Source of the DNA: CAZBBC01 sp964489835 | Lineage (GTDB): Bacteria; Calditrichota; Calditrichia; JAJRVZ01 | Assembly: GCA_964489835.1 (NCBI GenBank) | Contig: CAZBBC010000076.1 | Coordinates: 1-20,643 of the forward strand | Reading direction: 5' to 3' | DNA: 20,643 nt | In this document: positions 7,070 through 14,856 of the stretch, piece after piece | Layout: each line of letters opens with the position of its first letter | Numbering within the stretch: the stretch's first letter is position 1 | Made by a program: the position numbers and the translations under genes | Notes under the pieces: model-generated | Databases searched by the model: none | The model's input: only the letters and a program-made list of their open reading frames with translations | What the model was told of the DNA's origin: nothing

Positions 7070-9421
7070 TTAAAATTCGGCACTGATACCGATCGAGGGT
7101 AAAATACCAATTTTATTCCGGCTTTCGACAGTATCTTCCCAGAAATCATAGTTGGGTTTTACCTGGTATTTTGTATTAAGAACATTTTGAATATCGAGCA
7201 ATAATATCAACCGCCATTTTTCAAAATTAAAATATCTGTCCACACGAATATCCCAGATACCCTCCGGATCAAACCTCTGGGAGAGATATTCCTCAGGTAA
7301 ATTTTGAGTCTTGGCCGTATTCAGGGGATTTTCTTCCGGCCTGTAAACCGGGGTGTAAGGTACGCCGCTGTAAAATCTGAACTTACTGCTGATTTCCCAG
7401 TTTTCATTAAACTTATAACCACCGGCAATATTTAGTATAAATCTTTGATCATATTGACCCGGATAAATTCTCCCGTTGCCTGCTGTATATTGACTTTTAT
7501 TATAAGCCAGGCTTATCTGGCCGTAACAGGGAATTTTTGAATATTTTTTTTGTAACAACCATTCAAAACCATAGGCACTCCCCTCTGCATTTGAAACCAT
7601 CGGAAAATAACCAAATGACTGAAAATCATCCTCACGCCCTCCATAACCAATACCGGTATTGGTTATAACCAGGTAATCATTTACATCCCGTATGGTTCCT
7701 GTCGGCAGATCATCATATTTCTTATAATATGTTTCGAAAGACATGCGTAAGTCATCCTGAATCAGATAATCGAGACCCAGAATAACCATATTGTTACGCA
7801 GAGCTCTCAAATCCTTGTTCTGTTCATTGACCAGCCACACATAGGAGGGAGATTGAAAATAAATACCGGCACTTGTCTTCAAACTGAGATGAGCGTTCAA
7901 TTTATATTTCATACTAATACGGGGTGATACATATAGCGGATCTTTTAAAAATGAGTAATAATCCAGGCGCAAGCCAAGATTAAAGGAAAGATTCACAGAG
8001 GGAGACCAATCTGTTTTGACAAAAGCCGCCAATTTGTTTTCATCTGCCCTGACCTGGATAAATGGCAGTAAGCCCTGAGATATAACTGAAACCCGGTTTC
8101 CGCTACGATCGTAAATCGTATCGGCGAACGCGGTCCTGTTATCGAGTTTCAGATATTTGTAAGAGAGGCCGCCAAACACGCCAAGTCCTTTTGTGACTGC
8201 CCAGTATCGTTGTACTTTTAGCACCCATTCATTTTCAACAGCTTCACTGTTAAAATATTTATCACCGATTTCGTTTATTTGACTAAAATAATACTGATTT
8301 TCATTGAAATTTAGCGTCAGATCCAGATAACCGGTATCCAGTAAACGGCGATAATTGACACCGCCGATATACTGGTTCTGAGTGTTGTCCATGATCCCTG
8401 AATTTTTCACCCGGTTTTCTTCCGTTGATAAATCCCGGTCGACCCGGTCAAGTGCGGATAATCCAAGCACAAATAATTGATCTTTATCCGTCAGATCATA
8501 ATGGGCTAAAAAATTAAAATCGGTATACACCGGCACAAAGGGTAAACCGGCGGCTTTGAATATTAAATCCAGATAGCTCCGCCTGGCCGAAAAAATAAAA
8601 TTACCGTTTTCACCTAAGGGCCCTTCGAAATTAAATCCATATTGTGTGGCTGATATAAGAAATTTACCGCCTAACTGATCCTCACGCCCTCTGCTCATTT
8701 TTAAAGTCAACGTAGAAGACATTTTATCACCGTATTCTGCCGAAAACCCTCCGGTTGAAAAAGAGACATTCTCAACAAAATCCAGATTAATAAAACTTAA
8801 ACTGCCACTGCTTGATCCCTGGCTACCGAAATGATTGATATTGGGCACCTCGATGTTGTCAATGACAAACAGGTTTTCAGAAGGTCCCCCGCCGCGCACC
8901 AGCAAATCATTCCTGCCACCGGCATTGTTAATAGCGACTCCCGGAAGTGTCGAAACGGTCCGAACGACATCTTCAAAACCACCGGGAAAGCGGCGAATTT
9001 CTTCCCGACGCAGACCAATAGCACTGGGTTGAGTCATTGTTTCTTCCAAAAAGTAACCGGCGGTAACAACTATTTTTTCACTTTCAATGACCTCTTCGTT
9101 CAATTCTATATCGACAATCGCCGGTTTATTATGCATAACGATAATATCGGTTATCTTTTGGGTGGTATATCCAATATAGCTAATCTCGAGGCGATAGGTA
9201 CCAATCGGCAGATTATCTATCGTAAATTTTCCTTCGACATTAGTCGAAGCCCCACGTATGGTCCCCAGCACCACAAGATTAACCCCGGCGAGAGGCTCCT
9301 TTGTTCGCCTATCAATGATACTTCCTTCTATATTTCCATCCGGAGATAGAGCCACTCTTGAAAAGGCAGAAGTAGTAATAAATAAAATCATCGATAATAG
9401 GTATATCCATAAAGTCCGCAT
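7070..9421 (-). CDS. TonB-dependent outer-membrane receptor with carboxypeptidase-like N-terminal domain
   Basis: 783 residues from the ATG at 9421, chosen because GGAG lies 9 nt upstream and the protein then begins directly with a signal peptide (MRTLWIYLLSMILFITTSAF, cleavage near residue 21); an ATG at 9436 would add MEKFV. Residues 28-110 form a CarboxypepD_reg-like beta sandwich (GSIIDRRTKEPLAGVNLVV, then GKFTIDNLPIGTYRLEISYIG). Residues 115-240 are the plug, with VVTAG, the RTVSTLPGV helix, LLVRGGGPSENLFVIDNIEVP and GGFSAEYGDKMSS. The remainder is a beta-barrel ending in Phe, as expected for BAM-assembled proteins. Such receptors import nutrients with TonB energy; the substrate cannot be read from sequence. 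It has no SusD partner here, which argues against a glycan-utilisation locus. A B12 or metal role is only a guess from the neighbours. Confidence 0.95.
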   Translation of the reverse strand: MRTLWIYLLSMILFITTSAFSRVALSPDGNIEGSIIDRRTKEPLAGVNLVVLGTIRGASTNVEGKFTIDNLPIGTYRLEISYIGYTTQKITDIIVMHNKPAIVDIELNEEVIESEKIVVTAGYFLEETMTQPSAIGLRREEIRRFPGGFEDVVRTVSTLPGVAINNAGGRNDLLVRGGGPSENLFVIDNIEVPNINHFGSQGSSSGSLSFINLDFVENVSFSTGGFSAEYGDKMSSTLTLKMSRGREDQLGGKFLISATQYGFNFEGPLGENGNFIFSARRSYLDLIFKAAGLPFVPVYTDFNFLAHYDLTDKDQLFVLGLSALDRVDRDLSTEENRVKNSGIMDNTQNQYIGGVNYRRLLDTGYLDLTLNFNENQYYFSQINEIGDKYFNSEAVENEWVLKVQRYWAVTKGLGVFGGLSYKYLKLDNRTAFADTIYDRSGNRVSVISQGLLPFIQVRADENKLAAFVKTDWSPSVNLSFNLGLRLDYYSFLKDPLYVSPRISMKYKLNAHLSLKTSAGIYFQSPSYVWLVNEQNKDLRALRNNMVILGLDYLIQDDLRMSFETYYKKYDDLPTGTIRDVNDYLVITNTGIGYGGREDDFQSFGYFPMVSNAEGSAYGFEWLLQKKYSKIPCYGQISLAYNKSQYTAGNGRIYPGQYDQRFILNIAGGYKFNENWEISSKFRFYSGVPYTPVYRPEENPLNTAKTQNLPEEYLSQRFDPEGIWDIRVDRYFNFEKWRLILLLDIQNVLNTKYQVKPNYDFWEDTVESRNKIGILPSIGISAEF

Positions 9422-9540
9422 TACAAATTTCTCCATAATATTGATAGTTACACCGCCGTCTGATGACTAAGTTTAAGAAATATGAACAGCAATTAAAAAT
9501 CTTTGCGTGATACCATTCATTGATTTATCAGGATAATTCA

Positions 9541-9569
9541 TCTCTTGCAACGGCGCAGAGCCGTAGAGA
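9541..9569. repeat. Small hairpin
   Basis: TCTCT and AGAGA enclose ACGGC and GCCGT around a GCAGA loop, with a TGCA interruption on the 5' side. There is no T-run, so it is not a classical terminator. It immediately precedes CACGAATTTCACGAATTA, a pair of 9-nt words (9590-9607). Confidence 0.5.
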
Positions 9570-9604
9570 AATTTTATCCACGAATTTCACGAATTATTTT
9601 TATT

Positions 9605-9700
9605 AATGAGCGTTTTGAGCGTTTTGAGCGTTTTTTTATCATAATTTAAGAGATTAAATTTAAATGTCAAGTAAATAATCGCTCATATCGCTCATTTTTT
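9605..9700. repeat. Inverted repeat with 9-nt-periodic TGAGCG arms
   Basis: The left arm (9608-9634) has GAGCGTTTT three times in tandem. The right arm (9677-9694) is the inverse, ATCGCTCAT twice in tandem. Between them is a ~45-bp AT-rich spacer. It lies in the 630-bp gap between the TonB receptor and the CarH-like gene, which holds no gene. The pattern is one of four of this architecture in the window. Confidence 0.75.
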
Positions 9701-9810
9701 TTGAATCTTTAATTTTTTCATCTTATATTTAGATATGGTTGTGGCATAGCAATAAAATCGGTGTAAGAAAATATAAAAAATCTATTTGAAGTAAAATTTA
9801 GACTATTAAC

Positions 9811-9960
9811 TAAACGCTGAGTTCGCTGAGAACGCAAAGATATAATAATTTTAATTATGAATTCTGAATAATAAATGACAAACAGATTAATCAAAATTCA
9901 ATATTTAAAATTTAAAATTACTTTAATAGAACCTTGCGAACTCAGCGTCTCTGCGTTAGA
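9811..9960. repeat. Inverted repeat with 9-nt-word arms and heptad spacer
   Basis: The left arm 9811-9840 (words CGCTGAGTT, CGCTGAGAA, CGCAAAG) and the right arm 9931-9960 share ACGCTGAGTTCGC in inverted orientation, out of register by one 9-nt word. The spacer's right half, 9892-9926, is a run of 7-nt words: CAAAATT, CAATATT, TAAAATT twice, then ACTTTAA. No protein is encoded. It ends 90 bp before the CarH-like start codon, so any promoter of that gene must lie in or near it. Confidence 0.8.
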
Positions 9961-10049
9961 AAAGAATTGTATTGTAGAAAACCAATATTGTGTTTGTTGA
10001 TATTTTAATTGAATAATTATTGACACTACCCCCTTCGGATGCAGAATCA

Positions 10050-10919
10050 ATGGAATCAGCAATAAAATATATCAATAGTCAGGAAGCGGCAAAGATATTA
10101 GGTGTGAATGTTTCATCGATCAAACGATGGACGGATGGGGGAAAACTGGAATGTATACAGACGATCGGCGGGCATCGAAAATTTCTCATGGAACATTTGG
10201 CCAGCTTTGTAAAAAAAAATAAAAAGAAAGCATCAAAAGTCAATGTGTTTACCATTGAATCCAGCAAAGACCTTGAGATCAATTATCATGTATTGAAAGG
10301 AGATTTTGATTTCTTAAAGTCTTTCGTCTTAAAACAGGCCTTAAAGAATAACCGTGAAGAAATACAGAAAGTACTTACTGGCCTTTACCTTGGTCAATAT
10401 CCACTTTACATGATCTATGACCATTTGATAACACCGGTATTATACGAAATCGGCAGACGCTGGATGAGAAATAAACTAAGCGTGACCGAAGAACATATCG
10501 CCTCTCAGATTATTCGTGACTCGGTGATTCGTTTACAGGGAATTATCAGGGTTCCCCAACAAAAAATTGGCTGTGTGATTTGTCTCAATTTATCTTCCGA
10601 GTTACATGATATCGCCCTAAAAATGGTCCAAAACATCCTGGAAGTCCGCGGTTTCAGAACCTACTTCAGCGGACAAAAGACACCTTTCTTAGACCTGGAT
10701 CAACTGATAAAACAAATCAAACCCGATCGTCTATATATTTCAAGTACTGTCATCAGTAACCGTAAAGATTCACAGCAGGAAATCGAACATTTGTTCAGGC
10801 TAAGTATAAAAAATAAAACCCAGGTGTTTGTGGGCGGGAGCGGTTTTGACCAGCTAAAATATAATCATTTTCCGCAGGTACAACGGTTGTCCGACTTTGA
10901 AGAGGTTTTTAATTCCTAA
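10050..10919 (+). CDS. MerR-type HTH plus B12-binding transcriptional regulator, CarH/LitR-like
   Basis: 289 residues from the ATG at 10050. An in-frame TTG at 10020 is possible, and neither start has a good ribosome site. Residues 7-55 are an excisionase/MerR-type winged helix (INSQEAAKILGV, SSIKRW, GGHRKF). Residues 85-165 are the helical cap of B12-dependent sensors with the diagnostic W-x9-EH motif: Trp138, Glu148, His149. Residues 173-265 are the Rossmann B12-binding fold, with ELHDIA at 184-189 in place of the usual (D/E)xHxxG; His186 is the expected lower cobalt ligand, and a late VGGSGF is present. In CarH and LitR, adenosylcobalamin holds a repressing tetramer that light disassembles. 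The residue after Trp138 is Met, whereas Thermus CarH has His132 there, so the light-induced bis-His state may not form. Targets are unknown; the gene is flanked by repeats and followed by uvrB. Confidence 0.85.
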   Translation: MESAIKYINSQEAAKILGVNVSSIKRWTDGGKLECIQTIGGHRKFLMEHLASFVKKNKKKASKVNVFTIESSKDLEINYHVLKGDFDFLKSFVLKQALKNNREEIQKVLTGLYLGQYPLYMIYDHLITPVLYEIGRRWMRNKLSVTEEHIASQIIRDSVIRLQGIIRVPQQKIGCVICLNLSSELHDIALKMVQNILEVRGFRTYFSGQKTPFLDLDQLIKQIKPDRLYISSTVISNRKDSQQEIEHLFRLSIKNKTQVFVGGSGFDQLKYNHFPQVQRLSDFEEVFNS

Positions 10920-10999
10920 AAAAATATTTCATATTTGTCTTTGCTGAATATCGAACAAGGATTAATGAATAGCGATTTTAGAATTATGTTTATTTAACT

Positions 11000-11151
11000 A
11001 ACCGCGAAGATCACGAAGTTCACGAAGGTTTTCTATAAAATATGAATTAAAAATTCAACTTATCTTGCCAGGTTTTTAAGTAATTCTAAATTCATAATTT
11101 TTAATTCTTAATTGCTTTTAATCTTCGTGTACTTCGCGTGCTTCGTGGTTT
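11000..11151. repeat. Inverted repeat with 9-nt CGAAG-word arms and AATT-heptad spacer
   Basis: Left arm 11000-11030 (ACCGCGAAGATCACGAAG) and right arm 11120-11151 (inverse: ACCACGAAGCACGCGAAG) agree at about 24 of 30 positions. Both step in 9-nt words containing CGAAG. The spacer at 11082-11116 is heptads: AATTCTA, AATTCAT, AATTTTT, AATTCTT, AATTGCT. It occupies most of the 285-bp gap between the CarH-like gene and uvrB; otherwise the gap shows nothing. Confidence 0.8.
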
Positions 11152-11204
11152 AGGTCATGCGTTCTTTTAATAGATGAACGACAGAAAATATAGAAAGTCC
11201 GGTA

Positions 11205-13190
11205 ATGACAGCATTTAAACTTCATTCCAAATACAGGCCACAGGGAGATCAGCCCCAGGCGATAGAAGAGATTTCCCGGGAATTTAGTAAGGATATCCGG
11301 TATCAAACCCTGCTGGGCGTTACCGGCAGCGGAAAAACATTTACGATGGCCAATATCATTGCCAATCTTAACCGTCCGACATTGATCATATCGCATAATA
11401 AAACCTTGGCTGCCCAGCTTTTTGCTGAGTTCAGGAGTTTTTTCCCCGAGAATGCTGTGGAATTTTTTATTTCTTACTATGATTATTACCAGCCGGAAGC
11501 TTATCTACCGACTACCGATACCTATATTGAAAAAGACTCCAGTATCAATGATGAAATTGACCGTTTACGCCTGCGGGCAACTTCCTCACTGCTCGCTCGC
11601 CGGGATGTGATTATTATTTCCAGTGTCTCCTGTATTTACGGCCTGGGATCACCGGAGGATTACCAGAAGTTACTGGTGATTGCCAGGAAAGGAGAAAAGG
11701 TCAATAGAAATGATCTTCTGATGAAACTGATCGACATTCAATACAATCGTAATGATTTTGATTTTCAGCGTGGTAGTTTCCGGGTCCGGGGGGATGTGGT
11801 CGATATTTTCCCGGCTTATGAGGAAGACGCCATCCGACTGGAGTTTTTTGGTAATCAGATAGAACAGATTGCATCCATCAATCCCCTTACCGGTCAGATA
11901 AAGGAAAAATCTTCCACCGCAATCATTTATCCGGCACGCCATTTCGTTACCACCGAGGATAAAATGGAGCGGGGGATGAAAACCATCCGTGAAGAATTAG
12001 AAACCCAATTAAAACATCTGCGGGCACAAAATAAATTGCTTGAAGCCCAGCGTCTGGAAATGCGGACTAATTTTGATCTGGAAATGATGGCAGAAGTCGG
12101 TTATTGCTCTGGAATCGAGAACTATTCCCGTCATATCTCCGGACGTCTCCCCGGTGAACCGCCCTATACGCTGCTTGATTTTTTCCCCAAAGATTGTCTG
12201 GTTTTTATTGACGAATCCCATCAAACGGTTCCTCAGATCCGGGCAATGTATAACGGTGACCGATCCCGGAAAGAAACTTTGGTCGAACACGGTTTCCGTT
12301 TACCGAGTGCATTGGATAACCGCCCCCTGAAATTTGATGAATTTGAAGAAAAAATGAATCAACTGCTCTTTGTATCGGCCACCCCGTCTGGTTATGAGCT
12401 GGAAAAATGCCAGGGCGTGGTTGTCGAACAGGTCATCAGGCCAACAGGACTGATCGATCCTGAAATAGAGGTGAGACCTATCGCCACACAGATTGATGAT
12501 CTTATCGAGGAGATCCGTCAGAGGGTCGATAAAAAGGAGCGAACACTGGTTACCACCCTCACCAAACGAATGTCTGAAGATCTGACAGACTATCTGCAGG
12601 GAGTTAATATCAGGGTACGCTACCTTCATTCCGAAATAAATGCTCTGGAACGGGTAGATATTTTACGTGACCTCCGTTTGGCATCTTTCGATGTGCTGGT
12701 AGGTATCAATTTACTAAGGGAAGGCCTGGATCTGCCGGAGGTATCCCTGGTGGCCGTTCTGGATGCAGATAAGGAAGGTTTTTTACGCTCATATGTTTCT
12801 CTGATGCAAACCGCCGGACGGGCGGCGAGAAACATTGAAGGTAAAGTCATCTTCTATGCCGACCGTATAACAGACTCTATGAAAAAAACCATCGACGAAA
12901 CCAATCGCCGACGCAAAAAACAAACCGCATATAACAAGGAACACGGTATTACAGCTCAAACGATCTATAAAACTACCGAGGAAATTCTGGCCGCTACCAG
13001 TGTGGCCGATGTGCGGCAGAAAATTCCCCGGGTAGCGGAACCTACCCCTGATTATGGACCAATGGATACGGAGGCGTTGATAGAGCGGCTGACAAAAGAA
13101 ATGCATACTGCCGCGGCAAATCTGGAGTTTGAGCGGGCGGCTGCTATCAGGGATGAAATCAAACGGATATCGTTAAATATTGGTAGGTAG
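11205..13190 (+). CDS. uvrB: Excinuclease ABC subunit B
   Basis: 661 residues, full length for UvrB, the damage-verifying helicase of nucleotide excision repair that receives lesions from UvrA and recruits UvrC. Seen in order: Walker A GVTGSGKT at 38-45; the damage-clamping beta-hairpin YYDYYQPEAYLP at 91-102; DESHQTVPQ as the Walker B/DExH-type box; SATPSGYE; LREGLDLPEVSLVAVLDADK (motif V) and QTAGRAARN (motif VI); and a C-terminal UVR domain (EMHTAAANLEFERAAAIRDEI) that contacts UvrC. The ATG at 11205 places MTAFKLHSKYRPQGDQPQAI at the normal N-terminus, with only a weak ribosome site (AAAG). No LexA-like operator was recognised; the upstream gap is the inverted repeat. No other excision-repair gene is nearby. 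Confidence 0.98.
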   Translation: MTAFKLHSKYRPQGDQPQAIEEISREFSKDIRYQTLLGVTGSGKTFTMANIIANLNRPTLIISHNKTLAAQLFAEFRSFFPENAVEFFISYYDYYQPEAYLPTTDTYIEKDSSINDEIDRLRLRATSSLLARRDVIIISSVSCIYGLGSPEDYQKLLVIARKGEKVNRNDLLMKLIDIQYNRNDFDFQRGSFRVRGDVVDIFPAYEEDAIRLEFFGNQIEQIASINPLTGQIKEKSSTAIIYPARHFVTTEDKMERGMKTIREELETQLKHLRAQNKLLEAQRLEMRTNFDLEMMAEVGYCSGIENYSRHISGRLPGEPPYTLLDFFPKDCLVFIDESHQTVPQIRAMYNGDRSRKETLVEHGFRLPSALDNRPLKFDEFEEKMNQLLFVSATPSGYELEKCQGVVVEQVIRPTGLIDPEIEVRPIATQIDDLIEEIRQRVDKKERTLVTTLTKRMSEDLTDYLQGVNIRVRYLHSEINALERVDILRDLRLASFDVLVGINLLREGLDLPEVSLVAVLDADKEGFLRSYVSLMQTAGRAARNIEGKVIFYADRITDSMKKTIDETNRRRKKQTAYNKEHGITAQTIYKTTEEILAATSVADVRQKIPRVAEPTPDYGPMDTEALIERLTKEMHTAAANLEFERAAAIRDEIKRISLNIGR

Positions 13191-13194
13191 GGGC

Positions 13195-13238
13195 ACGGTT
13201 GCCGATCAATTTAGAGGCGCATTGCCATGCGCCTTTGG
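13195..13238. repeat. GTAGGGG-headed hairpin unit after uvrB
   Basis: After TAGGGGCACGG comes AGAGGCGCATTGCCATGCGCC: GGCGCAT (13216-13222) pairs with ATGCGCC (13227-13233) around TGCC. It has no T-run. The same stem with a slightly different loop recurs at 16451-16467. It may still protect or end the uvrB transcript. Confidence 0.65.
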
Positions 13239-13308
13239 GGTATAAGGTATAGGGTATAAGGAAACATGGGATTGGGAACTGGGAATTACAATTTACGACT
13301 TACAAATT
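13239..13308. repeat. Degenerate heptamer array, ten units
   Basis: Ten consecutive 7-nt words fill the space between uvrB and oxyR: GGTATAA (13239), GGTATAG, GGTATAA, then GGAAACA, TGGGATT, GGGAACT, GGGAATT, and three ACNANTT-type words ending at 13308. The last word overlaps the oxyR stop codon. The unit drifts gradually along the array, as in tandem-slippage repeats. It resembles the short tandemly repeated repetitive heptamers described in cyanobacteria, but the sequence differs. Confidence 0.7.
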
Positions 13309-14257
13309 AGGCATTACCTGATACCCATTGAACGATCGTCCCCCGGTTATCCGCCTTTAAAGATGAGGGAATATTGTCCAGGATATTTTCTTTCAGGACA
13401 TTGATCAGATTGCGCTTTAAAATACTACGATGAACAACCAGACTTACTTCCCTGACCGGTTTGGGTTCACGCAATTCTTTCCGAAATTTTTTATTTTCTC
13501 TGGCCACATTCAAAACCGCTAATTCAGGAAGCAAGGTATACCCATAACCACGTTCAACAATTCGTTTCAGTGTTTCCAAACTGCCACTTTCGAAGCGCAA
13601 TCGGGTGGACCAGTTACGACGCTGAGTCTCCGGACAAATATTGATAACCTGCTCCCGGAAGCAGTGCCCTTCGTTCAGTAGAAGCATGTCATCAATATCC
13701 AAATCATTTAGGTCAATAATTTCTTTATGTATCAAGGGGTGTTTCGTGGAAATATATGCCACAAACGTTTCGTAGAATAAATGAATTTCTGTGACGGTGG
13801 CATCATTTAATGGCGTTACCAGAATACCAACATCTAACCTGTTTTGTTTTAATTTGTCGACAATCTGTTCGGAAATAAATTCTTCAATGGACAAGGAAAC
13901 CAACGGATACTTATTTAGAAATGAGGTGACGAACAATGGTAGTAAATAAGGGGCCAGAGTAGGTATGATGCCGATACGTAAATGGCCGTTTATTTCATCG
14001 GTTTGCTCCCGGATGATCTCTTTTATACGCTCCATTCCATTTAAATTCTGACGCGCCTGATCGATAATTTCCTCACCAATGGGCGTTACTTTTATCGGCT
14101 TTTTGCTACGATCAAATATAATGACAGCCAATTCTTCCTCCAGCTTATGAATTTGCATGCTGAGCGCCGGCTGCGTTACAAAACATTTTTCTGCTGCCTT
14201 GGAAAAACTGCCATAATCAGCAACAGCTATGAGATATTCGAGTTGAGTCAGGGTCAT
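13307..14257 (-). CDS. oxyR: OxyR, LysR-family hydrogen-peroxide sensor
   Basis: 316 residues. The N-terminal winged HTH (TQLEYLIAVADYGSFSKAAE, then TQPALSMQIHKLEEEL) is LysR type. The effector domain carries GHCFREQVINIC, with Cys199 and Cys208 at exactly the E. coli OxyR positions, followed by SLETLKRIVERGYGYTLLPE. In the family, peroxide drives a Cys199-Cys208 disulfide that switches the protein to activating katG/katE/ahp-type genes. Here it is divergent from DUF454 and a catalase 0.6 kb away, the expected arrangement for a regulator and its target. The start ATG at 14257 lies in the usual MTLTQLEYL context, with no obvious ribosome site. Its 3' end overlaps the heptamer array. The main uncertainty is only what it binds. 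Confidence 0.93.
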   Translation of the reverse strand: MTLTQLEYLIAVADYGSFSKAAEKCFVTQPALSMQIHKLEEELAVIIFDRSKKPIKVTPIGEEIIDQARQNLNGMERIKEIIREQTDEINGHLRIGIIPTLAPYLLPLFVTSFLNKYPLVSLSIEEFISEQIVDKLKQNRLDVGILVTPLNDATVTEIHLFYETFVAYISTKHPLIHKEIIDLNDLDIDDMLLLNEGHCFREQVINICPETQRRNWSTRLRFESGSLETLKRIVERGYGYTLLPELAVLNVARENKKFRKELREPKPVREVSLVVHRSILKRNLINVLKENILDNIPSSLKADNRGTIVQWVSGNA

Positions 14258-14277
14258 TTTTAATATAAGATTTATTT

Positions 14278-14330
14278 ATAGTATTATAAAAATTATCAAT
14301 TTGACATAGGGTAATAAATTTTGAACATTA
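14278..14330. promoter_or_regulatory. Possible oxyR/DUF454-katA divergent control region
   Basis: The 134-bp gap between the divergent genes contains TTGACA at 14301-14306, a consensus -35 box for the rightward genes; the candidate -10 at about 14324-14329 (AACATT) is poor. At 14284-14298, TTATAAAAATTATCA matches 12 of 14 fixed positions of the Bacillus PerR box, but in AT-rich DNA this may be chance. ATAG words at 14278 and 14306 could be parts of an OxyR site, but the spacing does not match the E. coli pattern. Confidence 0.3.
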
Positions 14331-14391
14331 AGGCAATAAATATATTAAATTTGATCCGGAAAATTTAAAGGCTGTCAACAGGGATTTTAGT

Positions 14392-14787
14392 ATGGAAACA
14401 CGTGCATTAAAATCAGGCGTCATCGCCCGTTATTTATATTTTTTTTCTGGTTTTTTATTTGTATTCCTTGGTATCCTGGGTGCTTTTTTACCCCTTCTAC
14501 CGACGACCATATTTCTGATCCTCGCCTCCGCCTGTTTTATGAAAAGTTCACCGAAAGCCAATGATTGGCTTAGAAATAACAAACTGCTCGGACCCTATCT
14601 GAGAAATTATCAGGATAAAAGCGGATTAACCATAAAATCAAAGATCGTACACATATCGATCCTCTGGATTTCCATTCTGTTTTCCGCTTTCATTATCACG
14701 GATAACCTGGCAATTCAAATACTGTTATTCCTCATTGCAGTTGGTGTTACCATTCATTTGGTCATGATTAAAACTGCCAGGGGATAA
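14392..14787 (+). CDS. DUF454 (YbaN family) inner-membrane protein
   Basis: 131 residues. The family signature is clear: FLGILGAFLPLLPTTIFLILASACFMKSSPK followed by WLRNNKLLGPYLRNYQ. There are two hydrophobic segments at about 14-50 and two more at about 83-125, with a basic loop between them, so it is an inner-membrane protein with probably four helices. YbaN-family function is not established. AGGGA lies 7 nt before the ATG, a good ribosome site. It is followed after 69 bp by the catalase on the same strand and lies directly across from oxyR, so co-transcription with katA and OxyR control are plausible. Confidence is high for the family, with no claim on function. Confidence 0.9.
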   Translation: METRALKSGVIARYLYFFSGFLFVFLGILGAFLPLLPTTIFLILASACFMKSSPKANDWLRNNKLLGPYLRNYQDKSGLTIKSKIVHISILWISILFSAFIITDNLAIQILLFLIAVGVTIHLVMIKTARG

Positions 14788-14856
14788 AAAGGAACACGGC
14801 TAATTTAAATCACTTAAGGACAAGATAAAATTAACCTAAGTTAGGAGATATTTACG

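Noticed and set aside
9605..9700. CRISPR array suggested by spaced short repeats
   Set aside because: Units are 9 nt, tandem without unique spacers, and inverted between arms; no cas genes nearby.
9437..10049. Cobalamin riboswitch before the TonB receptor, which would identify it as a B12 importer
   Set aside because: No B12-box-like sequence; the gap consists of repeats and AT-rich DNA.
11118..13106. Antisense frames within uvrB
   Set aside because: They are by-products of uvrB codon use; no domain, signal peptide or ribosome site supports any of them.
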